Source of the DNA: Lentisphaeria bacterium
GTDB taxonomy: Bacteria; Verrucomicrobiota; Lentisphaeria; Oligosphaerales; Oligosphaeraceae
Direction of reading: 5' to 3'
NCBI GenBank assembly: GCA_016288215.1
Contig: JAEEYQ010000009.1
Coordinates: 1-64,000, forward strand
DNA: 64,000 nucleotides
Part shown: positions 1-9,255 of the stretch, piece after piece
How positions within the stretch are numbered: the stretch's first letter is position 1
Layout of the letters: each line of letters begins with the position of its first letter
Made by a program: the position numbers and the translations under genes
Notes under the pieces: generated by a model
The model's database searches: none
Told to the model about the DNA's origin: nothing
Seen by the model: only the letters and a program-made list of their open reading frames with translations

Positions 1-1230
1 GGCCAGGGCTTCCGCCGCCTCAACGCCATGCAGCGGCAGGCCGTGGAGTACGCCTGCAACTACGGCTTCAGCATCCTGACCGGCGGCCCCGGCGTCGGCA
101 AGACCACCGTGGTCAGCCAAATCGCGGCGGCAGCCGCCCAAAGCGGCAAGACCATCTATCTGGCCGCCCCCACGGGCCGCGCCGCCAAACGCCTTTCGGA
201 GGCCACGGGGCAGGAGGCCACCACCATCCACCGCCTGCTGAAATGGGACCCCATGGCCCGCGCCTTCGTCTACGGCCCCGACCGCCATCTGCCCTGCGAC
301 GTGCTCGTGGTGGACGAGGCCTCCATGCTGGACACCCTGCTGGCCGCCAGCCTCTTCCAGGCCGTGGAGCCAGGCACCCATCTGGTTCTCGTGGGCGACA
401 AGGACCAGCTGCCCTCCGTAGGCCCCGGAGCCGTCCTCCACGATCTCATCGCCTCCGGCCTGCTTCCCGTCACCTGCCTCACGGAAATCTACCGTCAGGC
501 GGGAAACAGCCGCATCATCCCCAACGCCCACGCCGTCAATCGTGGCCGCCTGCCGGACATCCAGCCCGTCCCCCCCACCGTCAAAGCCGATTTCTACTGG
601 CAGGAGCAGGACGATCCCGTCGCCGCCGCCCGCGTCATCCAGCGGCTCGTCTGCGAACGCATCCCCCAAGTCTTTCATTTCGACCCTCTGGAGGACGTCC
701 AGGTCCTCACCCCCATGCGGAAGGGAGACTGCGGCGCCATCGCCCTCAACGCCATGCTCCAGAACGCCCTCAACCCCGATGACCCCGCCCGCAACGCCTT
801 CGCCATCGGCGACCGCGTCTTCCGCGAGGGCGACAAGGTCATGCAGACCGCCAACAACTATGACAAAGGCGTCTTCAACGGCGAAACCGGTCGCATCCTC
901 CTCGTGGACAACGCCGCCAAACGCTTCTCCGTCAAATTTGACATCGGCGTCGTGGATTACACGCTGCAGGAGGCGGAGGAGCTCATCCACGCCTACGCCA
1001 TCACCGTCCACAAGTCGCAGGGCAGCGAGTTTCCCGTCGTCGTCATGCCCTTGCTTTCCCAACATTATATCATGTTGCAGCGCAATCTGTTATACACAGG
1101 TATGACCCGCGCCAGAAAGCTGCTCATTCTGGTGGGCTCACGTCGCGCCCTCTCCATCGCCGTCGCCAACGACCGCCCCATGCAGCGAAAGACCTTCCTC
1201 GTCCAACGGCTGCAAACCATTCTCGGCTAG
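1..1230 (+). CDS. RecD2-like SF1B DNA helicase (5' end outside window)
   Basis: C-terminal helicase part of a RecD/TraA-family ATP-dependent 5'-3' DNA helicase. The frame is open from base 1, and the residues before the first Met (RRLNAMQRQAV) look like the adenine-recognising Q motif, so the real start lies upstream. Visible motifs, numbered from that Met: Walker A GGPGVGKTT (19-27), Walker B VVDEASML, GDKDQLPSVGPG, and near the C terminus the UvrD_C_2 segment AITVHKSQGSEF followed by LLYTGMTRA. The N-terminal OB/HhH part typical of RecD2 cannot be seen. No RecB or RecC partner is adjacent, which fits the stand-alone RecD2 class. The last third contains a stretch of atypical AT-rich codons over the conserved QRNLLYTG block (see the 28-bp motif at 1068). 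Confidence 0.9.
   Translation, partial: GQGFRRLNAMQRQAVEYACNYGFSILTGGPGVGKTTVVSQIAAAAAQSGKTIYLAAPTGRAAKRLSEATGQEATTIHRLLKWDPMARAFVYGPDRHLPCDVLVVDEASMLDTLLAASLFQAVEPGTHLVLVGDKDQLPSVGPGAVLHDLIASGLLPVTCLTEIYRQAGNSRIIPNAHAVNRGRLPDIQPVPPTVKADFYWQEQDDPVAAARVIQRLVCERIPQVFHFDPLEDVQVLTPMRKGDCGAIALNAMLQNALNPDDPARNAFAIGDRVFREGDKVMQTANNYDKGVFNGETGRILLVDNAAKRFSVKFDIGVVDYTLQEAEELIHAYAITVHKSQGSEFPVVVMPLLSQHYIMLQRNLLYTGMTRARKLLILVGSRRALSIAVANDRPMQRKTFLVQRLQTILG
1068..1095 (+). repeat. 28-bp palindromic motif, copy inside recD-like gene
   Basis: TTG at motif positions 8-10, GCAAT at 15-19 and GTTAT at 22-26 match the family consensus. It overlaps the conserved protein block QRNLLYTG but uses unusual codons (ttg, aat, tta, aca). 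Confidence 0.45.
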
Positions 1231-1566
1231 AAGTTGGAAGGGGGTTGATAATTGGGAATTAGGAATTAGAAATTAGAAATTAGAAATTAGGGATTAGGGA
1301 TTTTACTAGAGCTTCTAGAGCTTGACTAGAGAGCTTCCAGCGTCCCTGACCCCTCCCGCAAAATTCCCAATCCCCAAAAAATTGCCCCAAAACCAACTTT
1401 TTTGCACTTTTTTTCTCATTGGCTCTTTGATTTTTCAAAAACTTTAGTAAAATTATAATAAGGTTAGCAGAAAACTGCCTTTCCGCCAAAAAGGCGAAAG
1501 GGCGGCTTCCGCGACCCGCAATATTGTCAACAACAAAACCATGATATAGAAATGACAGGAAGTCTC
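1231..1566. other. Intergenic region with AT-rich repeat tract and likely promoter
   Basis: No convincing gene. The first third is a tract of AATTAGGAATT/AAATTAG units running into CTAGAG units (1244-1338). A good -10 hexamer TATAAT lies at 1454-1459, but the nearest -35-like sequence (TTGATT, 1427-1432) is 21 bases away, so the promoter is only tentative. It would drive the secreted protein at 1567. A 69-codon minus-strand frame across this region is low-complexity and was not accepted. Confidence 0.5.
1244..1338 (+). repeat. AATTAGGAATT / CTAGAG composite repeat, copy 1
   Basis: Heptad-like units GAATTAG/AAATTAG repeat about seven times and are followed by CTAGAGCTT and CTAGAGAG units. Related tracts occur near 11.87 (inverted), 14.63 and 28.92 kb, each at a gene boundary. 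Confidence 0.7.
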
Positions 1567-3738
1567 ATGAAATTCTTGGCCACAATAACGGCGGCGATTC
1601 TTGCCTTCCCCTGGCTTGCCTTCGCACAGGATCTCAATCTGGAGGAGGCGGCGGAATACGGCAGCAAGGCCGCCCAGCGGGCGACTGCGGCGGCGGCGGC
1701 GCAGGCGGCCGCCAATGACTTGACGCCCCAGTTCTCCCCCAACGGACGACGCATCAAAGTCGGCGCCTACACCATTGAGAACCGCTGGCTGCCCATCCGC
1801 AAGATTCAGCCGGGGGACAAGGTCTTCTGGCGGGAGTTCATGCACGGCCAGAGCGACGCGGAGACCATGCCCGTCCTCTGGAGCCAGCTGACCGCCTCCA
1901 AAGAGGCGCTGGATCCCTACACGCCGGCGGTCCTGCCCCTTTCCACCACGCTGAAATACTCCGAATTCCCGCCGCTGGCCCTCAACGGTGGCCAGGAGCT
2001 TCTGTTGGACAAGCCGCTTTTCTCCGCCTCGGAGCTTCGGACCATGCGCGGAGAGATCGTCCGCATCTTCGTGTGGATTCAGGGAGACAGCACGGGCATC
2101 GGCCAAGACCTTTGGAGCGGCGCCCCCTCCCTCACGCTGCTGCTGAAGGACAACGCCGGCGAAATCGTCGAATCCTACGAGCCCTTCTTCAAGACCCGCG
2201 GCAGCTTCCCCTGGTTCTGCTATCACATCGACGCGCGGATTCCGCTGTCGCTGGCGCTGGAGAGCGGCAATGCCCCCGCCGTCAGCACCGATGAGGACAA
2301 GGCGCTGCAGGATTTTGCGGCGGCCTTCACAGGCACCCGCCAGGAGAGCGTCGGCAAGGCCACCACGCCGGGTCTCTATGTCAAACTGGCCAACCCCGCC
2401 TCCGGCAAGGCTCTCTTCTCCACTTTGTCCTATCGAATGCTCCGCCGCGGCGAATCCCTTCTGGACGGACGGGAAGTCGACGAGATCACCGACCCCCAGA
2501 CCGGCTCCCGCGCCCCCAATCCGGACTATGACGAACTCGCCATGCACCTCTATTATGGTCTGAGCGGCAAGCAGCCCTGGGGCTTCGTCCATGGAACCCG
2601 CACGTTGACGGACATGGCCAGCACCGCCGCCCTCAACGAGTATCTGGAGAGCGCGAAGGACGATTGGGGCCAGATGCTCTACGGCGTCCCCTTCCTCGGC
2701 TATCTCTGCAACGCCGGCCAGACCCTCCAGAAGACCAATGCCTTCGAGAACGGCTGGACCACCTCCCTGCGGCAGGCCCTCCAGGCCATGCAGGATCCCC
2801 GCAGCGGTTTCTGGGGACCCGGCAGACAGAACAACCTCTTCTGCACCCAGCGGATTCTGGCCAACGCCTTCCAGCCCACCGCCATCGTCCGCGCCGACCG
2901 CCCCGTCCAGCCCACGCCATGGAGCAGCCTGGAAGGCGCCGCCGCCCCTAACGCGGAAACCATTGTGGGCACCCTGCTCAGGAACCAGATCACCGCCCGC
3001 AACGGCCGTCCCGGCGGATGGTCTAACTTCATGTTCTACAAGGAGTTGAACAAACAGGCCAGCGCCGATCTCCATGCCACCACCGCCGCCGTCGAGATTC
3101 TTCGCATCCTCCGAGGCCAAGTGTCCCCCTCCACCCAGGACGCCATTGACACCGCCATTAACAACGCATGGGACTATGTTGTGCACAACCTGTTGCTGCG
3201 CAATGGGTTATGGCTCCAGAACGCCGCTGACACCCGCGCCTCGTCCCCCGACTTCTTCTTCAATTTCATGGAACTGACCCCCTGGCTGGAATTCCGCCAC
3301 ACCTTGGGCGGCTCCCCCAAAGTCTCCACCAAACTGGCGGACAACGCCAACTACACCGTCGTGTGGACCAATCCCGACGAGGATTTCGTCTCCCTCCGCA
3401 TCTTCGCCGCCCCCGCGGACACCAAGTCCTTCACCGCCAAACAACTGGTGGGCATCCTCCAGCCAGACGGCGCCTCCATCACCTCCATGGATCCGCTGCT
3501 GGCGGCCCGCGCCATCACCGCCGCCGCCGCCAAACGGTGGGAGATCACCCCCCGCAAGGCCGGCGCCTCCTATCTGGCCTCCAAACTGGCCCAGCTCCCC
3601 GCTCATGTGACCACCGCATCCCGAACCCTACGAATCACCATTGTCCCCCCCGCGGAAAGCACGACCAAACTTTTCTACGCCGCTGTAAATGCCTACGGCG
3701 AAATGACAGACGCCGCTCTTCTGCCCGATGCCCAATAG
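1567..3738 (+). CDS. Secreted protein of unknown function, possible alpha/alpha-toroid fold
   Basis: A 723-aa exported protein with a clear signal peptide (MKFLATITAAILAFPWLAFA, probable cleavage after AFA). I chose the ATG at 1567 because AGGAAG lies at 1557-1562 just before it; an in-frame ATG at 1552 would add five residues that spoil the signal peptide. The middle (about residues 340-560) has helical segments and a QDPRSGFWG motif resembling the QW motifs of terpenoid-cyclase/prenyltransferase alpha-toroid repeats; this is a weak resemblance, not an identification. The C-terminal ~120 residues look beta-rich. It lies 107 bases upstream of the pseudopilin operon in the same direction, so it could be a partner or substrate of that system. 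Near residue 540-550 it carries one copy of the 28-bp DNA motif. Confidence 0.75.
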   Translation: MKFLATITAAILAFPWLAFAQDLNLEEAAEYGSKAAQRATAAAAAQAAANDLTPQFSPNGRRIKVGAYTIENRWLPIRKIQPGDKVFWREFMHGQSDAETMPVLWSQLTASKEALDPYTPAVLPLSTTLKYSEFPPLALNGGQELLLDKPLFSASELRTMRGEIVRIFVWIQGDSTGIGQDLWSGAPSLTLLLKDNAGEIVESYEPFFKTRGSFPWFCYHIDARIPLSLALESGNAPAVSTDEDKALQDFAAAFTGTRQESVGKATTPGLYVKLANPASGKALFSTLSYRMLRRGESLLDGREVDEITDPQTGSRAPNPDYDELAMHLYYGLSGKQPWGFVHGTRTLTDMASTAALNEYLESAKDDWGQMLYGVPFLGYLCNAGQTLQKTNAFENGWTTSLRQALQAMQDPRSGFWGPGRQNNLFCTQRILANAFQPTAIVRADRPVQPTPWSSLEGAAAPNAETIVGTLLRNQITARNGRPGGWSNFMFYKELNKQASADLHATTAAVEILRILRGQVSPSTQDAIDTAINNAWDYVVHNLLLRNGLWLQNAADTRASSPDFFFNFMELTPWLEFRHTLGGSPKVSTKLADNANYTVVWTNPDEDFVSLRIFAAPADTKSFTAKQLVGILQPDGASITSMDPLLAARAITAAAAKRWEITPRKAGASYLASKLAQLPAHVTTASRTLRITIVPPAESTTKLFYAAVNAYGEMTDAALLPDAQ
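3186..3213 (+). repeat. 28-bp palindromic motif, copy inside secreted protein gene
   Basis: Here the dyad is clear: AACC pairs with GGTT and TTGC with GCAA around a TGC centre. It covers codons for NLLLRNGL using tta and aat, unlike the surrounding codons. Confidence 0.55.
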
Positions 3739-3845
3739 GAGATTTTTCGGATTCCTCCAAATATAGAACGCCTCTTTTTCGTCATATCCATTGAGATTAC
3801 GTCGGCAGCGGCCAATCCCCCTGCCCATGAAGTCAACTTATCATC

Positions 3846-4622
3846 ATGAAGGCAGATGTCATGCGTGACCTGAAACCAAAACACGTCCAACGGCGGCATC
3901 CATTCACACTCGTTGAACTGATGACGGTCATTGTCATTGCCGCCATCGTTCTGGGCTTCTCCGTGCCCGCGTTCCGCAAGATCATGAACGGCAATTCCGT
4001 GGACGCCGGCTCCCGCATGGTCTCCTCCCAGCTCATGCTCTGCCGCGGTGAGGCCGTCTCCAAACGCCGCTATGTCGCCCTCCTCCTGCCCGCCGACAAT
4101 TTCAAGGCCGATGACGACGACGACAACATCTACGCCTACTCCTCCCTCCGCGCCGCCTTCGTCAAACCCGATACCTCTTCGAGCAACAAGTTCCTCTTTG
4201 ACGAATGGGTCCCCGGAACCGCCTGGGCCTTCCTCCCCACCGGCGCCGTCTGCGCGGAGGCCGACAATGACAGGGCCGAAGTGGACATCAACGACGACGG
4301 CATCGTCACCGCCGACACCTCTTGGGCGACTGACAATCCCAACGGCACCTATCTGGAAAACAACGTCAAAGACGACACCTTCTGCAAGGTATCCGACAAC
4401 GGAGCCTCCCACAAGATGGTGGAGGGCAAAGACAACAGCAACATCCGCGCCATCGTCTTCAAACCCAACGGCCGCTGCCACATCAAGACCTATGTGACGG
4501 TCATGGAGGGCATCTTCCCCAAGACCGGCAATGACATTAAGGACCTCACCCGCGTCAACATGTTCAACTTCCATCTGATGGAGATTCCCAAATACACGGG
4601 ACAGGTCCGCTACCTGTACTAG
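3846..4622 (+). CDS. Prepilin-type pseudopilin, GspH-like
   Basis: First gene of a co-directional pseudopilin operon (3.8-11.8 kb). It has a short basic leader, then HPFTLVELMTVIVIAAIVLG, the class III (type II secretion/type IV pilin) signal with Glu at +5 followed by a hydrophobic helix. The residue before the cleavage site is Pro, not the usual Gly. The 258-aa size and first-position context suggest a GspH-like minor pseudopilin. The body contains an acidic stretch (ADDDDDN, near residue 84) that could bind calcium. The start is ambiguous: ATG 3846, or ATG 3861 preceded at 8 bases by AAGG; both retain the leader. The product should be inserted in the inner membrane and cleaved by a prepilin peptidase, which is not in the window. 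Confidence 0.8.
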   Translation: MKADVMRDLKPKHVQRRHPFTLVELMTVIVIAAIVLGFSVPAFRKIMNGNSVDAGSRMVSSQLMLCRGEAVSKRRYVALLLPADNFKADDDDDNIYAYSSLRAAFVKPDTSSSNKFLFDEWVPGTAWAFLPTGAVCAEADNDRAEVDINDDGIVTADTSWATDNPNGTYLENNVKDDTFCKVSDNGASHKMVEGKDNSNIRAIVFKPNGRCHIKTYVTVMEGIFPKTGNDIKDLTRVNMFNFHLMEIPKYTGQVRYLY

Positions 4623-4664
4623 TCGTCCCCTTTCGAACCTCTCAACCCCATAGGCGGCGCAACC

Positions 4665-5381
4665 ATGAAACGTCATCATCCCTTCAACTTAGTTGAGATT
4701 CTCATCGCGCTGGGCGTCACGGTCATTGGAATCTGCAGCATCATGGTGCTCTTCCCCATCGGCGCCAACGCCTCCAGCAACGCCGCCATGGAGACCTATG
4801 CCGCCAACGCGGCCGACCAGATGCTCAATTACCTTAAGTTCCAGATCACCGCCAGCGAAGACAACTGGAAGGACATGGTGGTCGGCAGCGACGCCACCAA
4901 AGGCGCCCTGAAGGAAATCGCTGATATCATCGATGACGATGACGATTTGACCTTCGACCAGTCCGATTTGAATGATGACGACAACTGGACTTATAAGAAG
5001 GAAACCAGCAAGCACGCCTATTTCAACCTGAAGGACATGAACGGCACCATCTACTCCTACTGCCCCTCCGCGGATACCAAAGCCAACAACCTCTTCCAGT
5101 TCATCAGCCATCGCAATGAGCTGGACAGCAGCGGCAACCCCGTCTATCTGGGCGATTCCGACTTCAAAAACGAGAAGATTGACTTCCGCGGCCTCCTCCA
5201 GGTCTGGAAGGAGCAAGTGGAAATACGACTTCCTGACGGCTCTCCCCAGCCGCCTCTTGACTACAAGTACTGCGTCAAGCTGAATGTCCGGGTTCTCTGG
5301 CCGGCGGAAATTCCTCCCAAAGCGAGGCAGAACGCCGTCTATTCGCTGGAAGTCTTCAATCCCTTCGTCGTCCGCAATTAG
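4665..5381 (+). CDS. Prepilin-type pseudopilin, GspI/PilV-like
   Basis: A 238-aa protein with leader MKRHHP followed by FNLVEILIALGVTVIGICSI, a type II secretion/type IV pilin N-terminal signal and helix with Glu at +5. The N-terminal pattern (LVEILIALGV followed by a non-polar helix and AxNAADQML) is most like GspI/PilV. The residue before the cleavage site is again Pro. The central part is extremely acidic (DDDDDLTFD, LNDDDN around residues 87-106), a possible calcium site as seen in other pseudopilins. It follows its upstream neighbour by 42 bases and precedes the J-like gene by 41, in one operon. Confidence 0.8.
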   Translation: MKRHHPFNLVEILIALGVTVIGICSIMVLFPIGANASSNAAMETYAANAADQMLNYLKFQITASEDNWKDMVVGSDATKGALKEIADIIDDDDDLTFDQSDLNDDDNWTYKKETSKHAYFNLKDMNGTIYSYCPSADTKANNLFQFISHRNELDSSGNPVYLGDSDFKNEKIDFRGLLQVWKEQVEIRLPDGSPQPPLDYKYCVKLNVRVLWPAEIPPKARQNAVYSLEVFNPFVVRN

Positions 5382-5422
5382 TTCATATAATCGTAAATAT
5401 TTAAACCGCAGGAGTTTGCCTC

Positions 5423-6304
5423 ATGCGCCATCTGACAAGCATAAAGAACCGGCCATACACCTTGGTGGAAGTCATGGTCGCATTGGCCGTGCTGGTTCTC
5501 ATGATGAGCTTCCTCTTCCAGTTCGTCATCGGCGCCCAGCGCGTCTGGCATGGAAACACCCGCCGCACCAGTCTCTTCGAGAAGGCGCAGGTGGTCTTTG
5601 ACGTGCTGGAGCAGGACCTGAAGGCCTCCCGCTTCTCCGCCGACGCGGGCCGCCAGATTCCCTTCTACCTGAACCAGAGCACCATGAGCAAGGACATGGG
5701 CAAGGACCTGGACGGCAACGACATCACCTCCAAAGTGACCAAAGAGCTCTATTTCGGCATGTGGACCGCCACGGACTCCGAAGGCAAGGAGGAGACTGGC
5801 GACCACGGCGAGACTCTGGCCGGCACTTATCCGGTCCTCTATTTCTTCACACAAGACGAGAGCTCCGATTACTATCGCAAATTCCGCAACACCCTCTACC
5901 GCTGCACGATCGATGACAATTCCTTCGCGGGAAGCTCCTTCGACAAAAATCTCATCTGGTACAGCTTCGGCTATGACAAGGACAATGCCTCCAACGACTA
6001 TTACAAGTCCCTGATTCAGACCAACGACCCCCAAAATCCCTTCTACAACAACCTTGACGAATGCGATGTCATCGCGGACGGCATCCTCAACATCAACATA
6101 GAAGTGTTGCCCGCCACCACCGACCACTACTTCACGACCCGCCCCAAGGCCGTGCGGGTCTCCCTGACCCTCTACGACCCCGCCTCCGTGACTCGAACCA
6201 CCGCCTCCATGTCCAGCGACCAGAAGGACGAAATCGAGAAGCAGAACATGAAGAAGATTCAGGAGACCTCCCGCTCCTTCTCCAAGATCATCTTCATCGA
6301 CTAA
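5423..6304 (+). CDS. Prepilin-type pseudopilin, GspJ-like
   Basis: A 293-aa protein preceded by a good ribosome-binding site (AGGAG). Leader ...KNRP then YTLVEVMVALAVLVLMMSF, the prepilin signal with Tyr instead of Phe at +1 and Glu at +5. The following LFQFVIGAQRVW...FEKAQVVFDVLEQDLKAS resembles GspJ/PulJ, in which a helix plus 'LEqDL' leads to a large beta domain. Its place between the I-like and K-like genes matches the gspHIJK order. It should act in the pseudopilus tip complex in the inner membrane and periplasm. Confidence 0.8.
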   Translation: MRHLTSIKNRPYTLVEVMVALAVLVLMMSFLFQFVIGAQRVWHGNTRRTSLFEKAQVVFDVLEQDLKASRFSADAGRQIPFYLNQSTMSKDMGKDLDGNDITSKVTKELYFGMWTATDSEGKEETGDHGETLAGTYPVLYFFTQDESSDYYRKFRNTLYRCTIDDNSFAGSSFDKNLIWYSFGYDKDNASNDYYKSLIQTNDPQNPFYNNLDECDVIADGILNINIEVLPATTDHYFTTRPKAVRVSLTLYDPASVTRTTASMSSDQKDEIEKQNMKKIQETSRSFSKIIFID

Positions 6305-6338
6305 TATTGCAGAGCTTTCCAGCGGAAGGATGACTGCC

Positions 6339-9248
6339 ATGAAAAACATCAAAAAGCGCTTTTCCAAAAAAGAACGGGGCTCCGCCCTGCTCCTGACCCT
6401 CGGCATCCTGTCCCTTGCCCTGATCATGGGCATGAGCTTTGCCTTCTCCGCCCGCACCAGCCAGAAGGCCGCTCAGGTCAATTCCGACCAGGTCAAGGCC
6501 AAGTTGTTGGCGGAGTCCGGTTTACAACGCGCCATGGCCTTTGTCGCCTCCTTCTGCGCCGACAATGGCATGCCCTATTATTTCTCCGACGACACGGACG
6601 ATTTCATCTTCAAGCCTGATGAGACCGACCTAAATCTGGAAGGCTCCAAGACCTTCAAAGTCAGCAAAGACGATGGACTTGGAGACATCAACAACTTGAA
6701 TTTCCGCCAGCGTCTGGCCACCGTCATTCAAGACACCCCGGAGGACGATGAGGATGAACGCAACTACATGGATCTTGCCTCTCTGGGCAATGGCAGTCTG
6801 CCCTATCTAAAGGATACGACACTCGCCCCCGCCTACCTTCCCGTGGAAACCGACGGCGACATCATCGGCCGCGTCGCCTTCGTGGTGGCGGACGAGACCA
6901 ACAAGCTGAACATCAATGAGTTGCTCTCTCTGCGGCAGCGCAACGGCAAGATGAATCTCCCCTTCGTCAAGGGCGATGACGATTCCCTTCTGGCTGGCCG
7001 GATGGCGCAACTAAGCGAAGATTTTGTCACAGCCGACGGCGATTTCCTCTATGACATCACCTATGGCGCCTCTGACGACGCAACGGAAACGGACACCGCC
7101 GCCATCGGCAACACGGTCCGTCTGGGCCAGCATCCCCAGGAGATTCGCGTGAATGAGGACTATTTGACGTCCCTTCCCGAAGCCGCCACATCCGAAGGCA
7201 CCACCGCCAATCCCGCCACCCGCATCCCCTGGTTCTCCTACGAACATCTCCGCAAACAGCTGTGGGATGACGACGCAGACTTGCAACCCGACACCTTCCG
7301 CTACACCTTCTTCTCCGGAGAGGATATCGAGGCCTATACAGACAAGAAGACGGACAGCGATGATGTCCCGAACATCTATCAGCGCTTCGATCTGACCGGC
7401 TTCGAATGGCGGCCCACCTCCATCACCGGCACGTTCTACACCGCCAGCGGCAATCCCGACCCCGACAAGAGCGGATGGCATCAAGGCGATGACAACGACG
7501 ATAAAAAGACCCTTGTCGAAAAACTCATTGGAACGGAAAACCGCGCGGACTTCTATGAGGACCTGGACAAGGTTCCCGAAGAGCGGGAAGTTGCCGAGGC
7601 TCCTTTCCGCGACGACGATGGCTTCGGCATCCCATACCTCTATAAAATCGGTCAGGCCGAAAGCGCAGACGTGGCCAAGCAGATTGCCGCCTGTCTCGTG
7701 GACTACTCCGACGGCGATTCCCATGCCACCATCGATCCAGATTTCTCCCTTGCCAGCACCGCTCAGCCCAAATACTGCGGCAATGAAAAGGTCGCCTATT
7801 TCAACGAAGTCGGCCTGCAGTATGAAGTCATCAAGACCGCAGGCGACACGGACACTTCTCCGACCATGGATGTGGAACTGTACATCAAGCCCTATGTGGA
7901 AATGCTCGACCTCTACGATTCGGAAACGGGCGGCCAGATTGATATCCGCATTGACATGACCTTGAACCTCTACAGAGACGGCACGTTGGCCGACACCCAA
8001 TCATGGACCTATTCGCAGGATGACATTGCACAGACCGCAGCAAATGAGCATTCCGTTGTCGATGGGTTCGCAAAGACAAAAATCTGCAGTGTAACCGCTC
8101 TCCCGCGCGAAGAAATTCCTGGAGCCACCGGAGACGATCCCACCACCTATGGCTATGGCAAATTCGGCTTCCAGATTAACGTGACCCGCATCGTCGCCAT
8201 CCTCAAGAACTGTGCGGGAGGTACAGACGGACGCGCCAATGATGTCATGTACTGGGGCGGTTCCCATACCTTTAACATCGGCAATGTCCCCGCCGTCGGC
8301 GAGACTTCTGCAACGACGGACACCAATTTCATGCTCACGGACCAGGCCGTCCTCTGGACCTCTTGGGAGTCGAAGGACTGCCGCGCCAACCACCTGTCCG
8401 ACTGCTGGGAAGCCCTTGCCATCAACTCCTCTGACTTTGAAGACGAGGCGGATCAGATTACCAGCAACACCTCTCTTGGTGCAGACAAAGCGGGCAGCCC
8501 AAACACGAATATTGTTGACATCAAATACGGGCCGGACAATGACATCCCCGATTTGGACGGCAACACCTATTCCTCCGCCTATATCCGCAACGCCCCCATG
8601 GAGTCCCTGTGGGAACTGGGCGCCATTCATCGCGGCAAAATCGGCTATATGCTGGACATCACGGGCTCCGACAAGGAAATTTTGGACCAGGTCAAGATCG
8701 GGCCGCTGAAATTCGTCCGCGGCAAGTTCAATCTCCATGCGGCCAATCCCGCCGCCCTTCATGACTTGTTTGCCGGAATCGGCATGGACACTGCCTACAA
8801 CGGCGTGGACAAGGACGAAGACGATGACTTCTGCGCCCCCGCTGACTTGGAGTGGTTCATGGACCATTATTGCTCTCCCACCTTCAGCCGCGGCGACTAT
8901 GCGGAATTCCTTGCCAAATATGCCAAAACCTGTAGCGCGGCCACCAAACGTCAAATTGAGGCGCTGGCCGGCCGCACCGTCGGTCTGCTGACCACCCGTC
9001 TGGAGGCCTTCTCCATCGTGGCGGAGGGACAGGCCCTCAAGGAGCTGGAGGACATTGAGGCCAGCGACTGGGATGACATCAAGACCACCATCGTGGCCCC
9101 CTTGAAATGGCAGTACAAGTTCGACGGCTCCACTTCCGAAACCAAGTATTTCACCATTCTCGGCAGCCAGCGCATTCTCGCCCATGTGGTGCGGGACACC
9201 TGGCTGAACGAATGGCAGACCGTCCAGGTCCGCCAGCTGGAGGACTAA
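6339..9248 (+). CDS. Very large GspK/PilX-like minor pseudopilin
   Basis: A 969-aa protein with N-terminal KKERGSALLLTLGILSLALI, a prepilin-like leader ending in Gly and lacking Glu at +5, which is characteristic of GspK. The segment VADETNKLNINELL (about residues 183-196) matches the GspK 'D..gKlNiN' core. Canonical GspK is about 330 aa; this one is three times larger with several added Asp-rich segments, so the tip domain is greatly expanded. ATG 6339 was chosen because GGAAGG at 6324-6329 lies nine bases upstream; ATG 6330 would abut that site. By position it completes an HIJK-like tip complex; expansion could mean a different substrate or an adhesive tip. Confidence 0.75.
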   Translation: MKNIKKRFSKKERGSALLLTLGILSLALIMGMSFAFSARTSQKAAQVNSDQVKAKLLAESGLQRAMAFVASFCADNGMPYYFSDDTDDFIFKPDETDLNLEGSKTFKVSKDDGLGDINNLNFRQRLATVIQDTPEDDEDERNYMDLASLGNGSLPYLKDTTLAPAYLPVETDGDIIGRVAFVVADETNKLNINELLSLRQRNGKMNLPFVKGDDDSLLAGRMAQLSEDFVTADGDFLYDITYGASDDATETDTAAIGNTVRLGQHPQEIRVNEDYLTSLPEAATSEGTTANPATRIPWFSYEHLRKQLWDDDADLQPDTFRYTFFSGEDIEAYTDKKTDSDDVPNIYQRFDLTGFEWRPTSITGTFYTASGNPDPDKSGWHQGDDNDDKKTLVEKLIGTENRADFYEDLDKVPEEREVAEAPFRDDDGFGIPYLYKIGQAESADVAKQIAACLVDYSDGDSHATIDPDFSLASTAQPKYCGNEKVAYFNEVGLQYEVIKTAGDTDTSPTMDVELYIKPYVEMLDLYDSETGGQIDIRIDMTLNLYRDGTLADTQSWTYSQDDIAQTAANEHSVVDGFAKTKICSVTALPREEIPGATGDDPTTYGYGKFGFQINVTRIVAILKNCAGGTDGRANDVMYWGGSHTFNIGNVPAVGETSATTDTNFMLTDQAVLWTSWESKDCRANHLSDCWEALAINSSDFEDEADQITSNTSLGADKAGSPNTNIVDIKYGPDNDIPDLDGNTYSSAYIRNAPMESLWELGAIHRGKIGYMLDITGSDKEILDQVKIGPLKFVRGKFNLHAANPAALHDLFAGIGMDTAYNGVDKDEDDDFCAPADLEWFMDHYCSPTFSRGDYAEFLAKYAKTCSAATKRQIEALAGRTVGLLTTRLEAFSIVAEGQALKELEDIEASDWDDIKTTIVAPLKWQYKFDGSTSETKYFTILGSQRILAHVVRDTWLNEWQTVQVRQLED

Positions 9249-9255
9249 CTCTCTG

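Noticed and set aside
1090-1098. TTATACACA, a perfect DnaA box
   Set aside because: Single occurrence within the helicase coding sequence, not part of a cluster; it belongs to a copy of the 28-bp motif.
1280-1489. 69-codon minus-strand frame
   Set aside because: Runs through the AATTAG/CTAG repeat, has no ribosome-binding site and no recognisable composition.
1453-3186. 577-codon minus-strand frame antisense to the secreted protein
   Set aside because: Caused by high third-position GC; its translation is Gly/Ala/Val/Glu-rich with no motif, while the plus strand has a signal peptide and ribosome-binding site.
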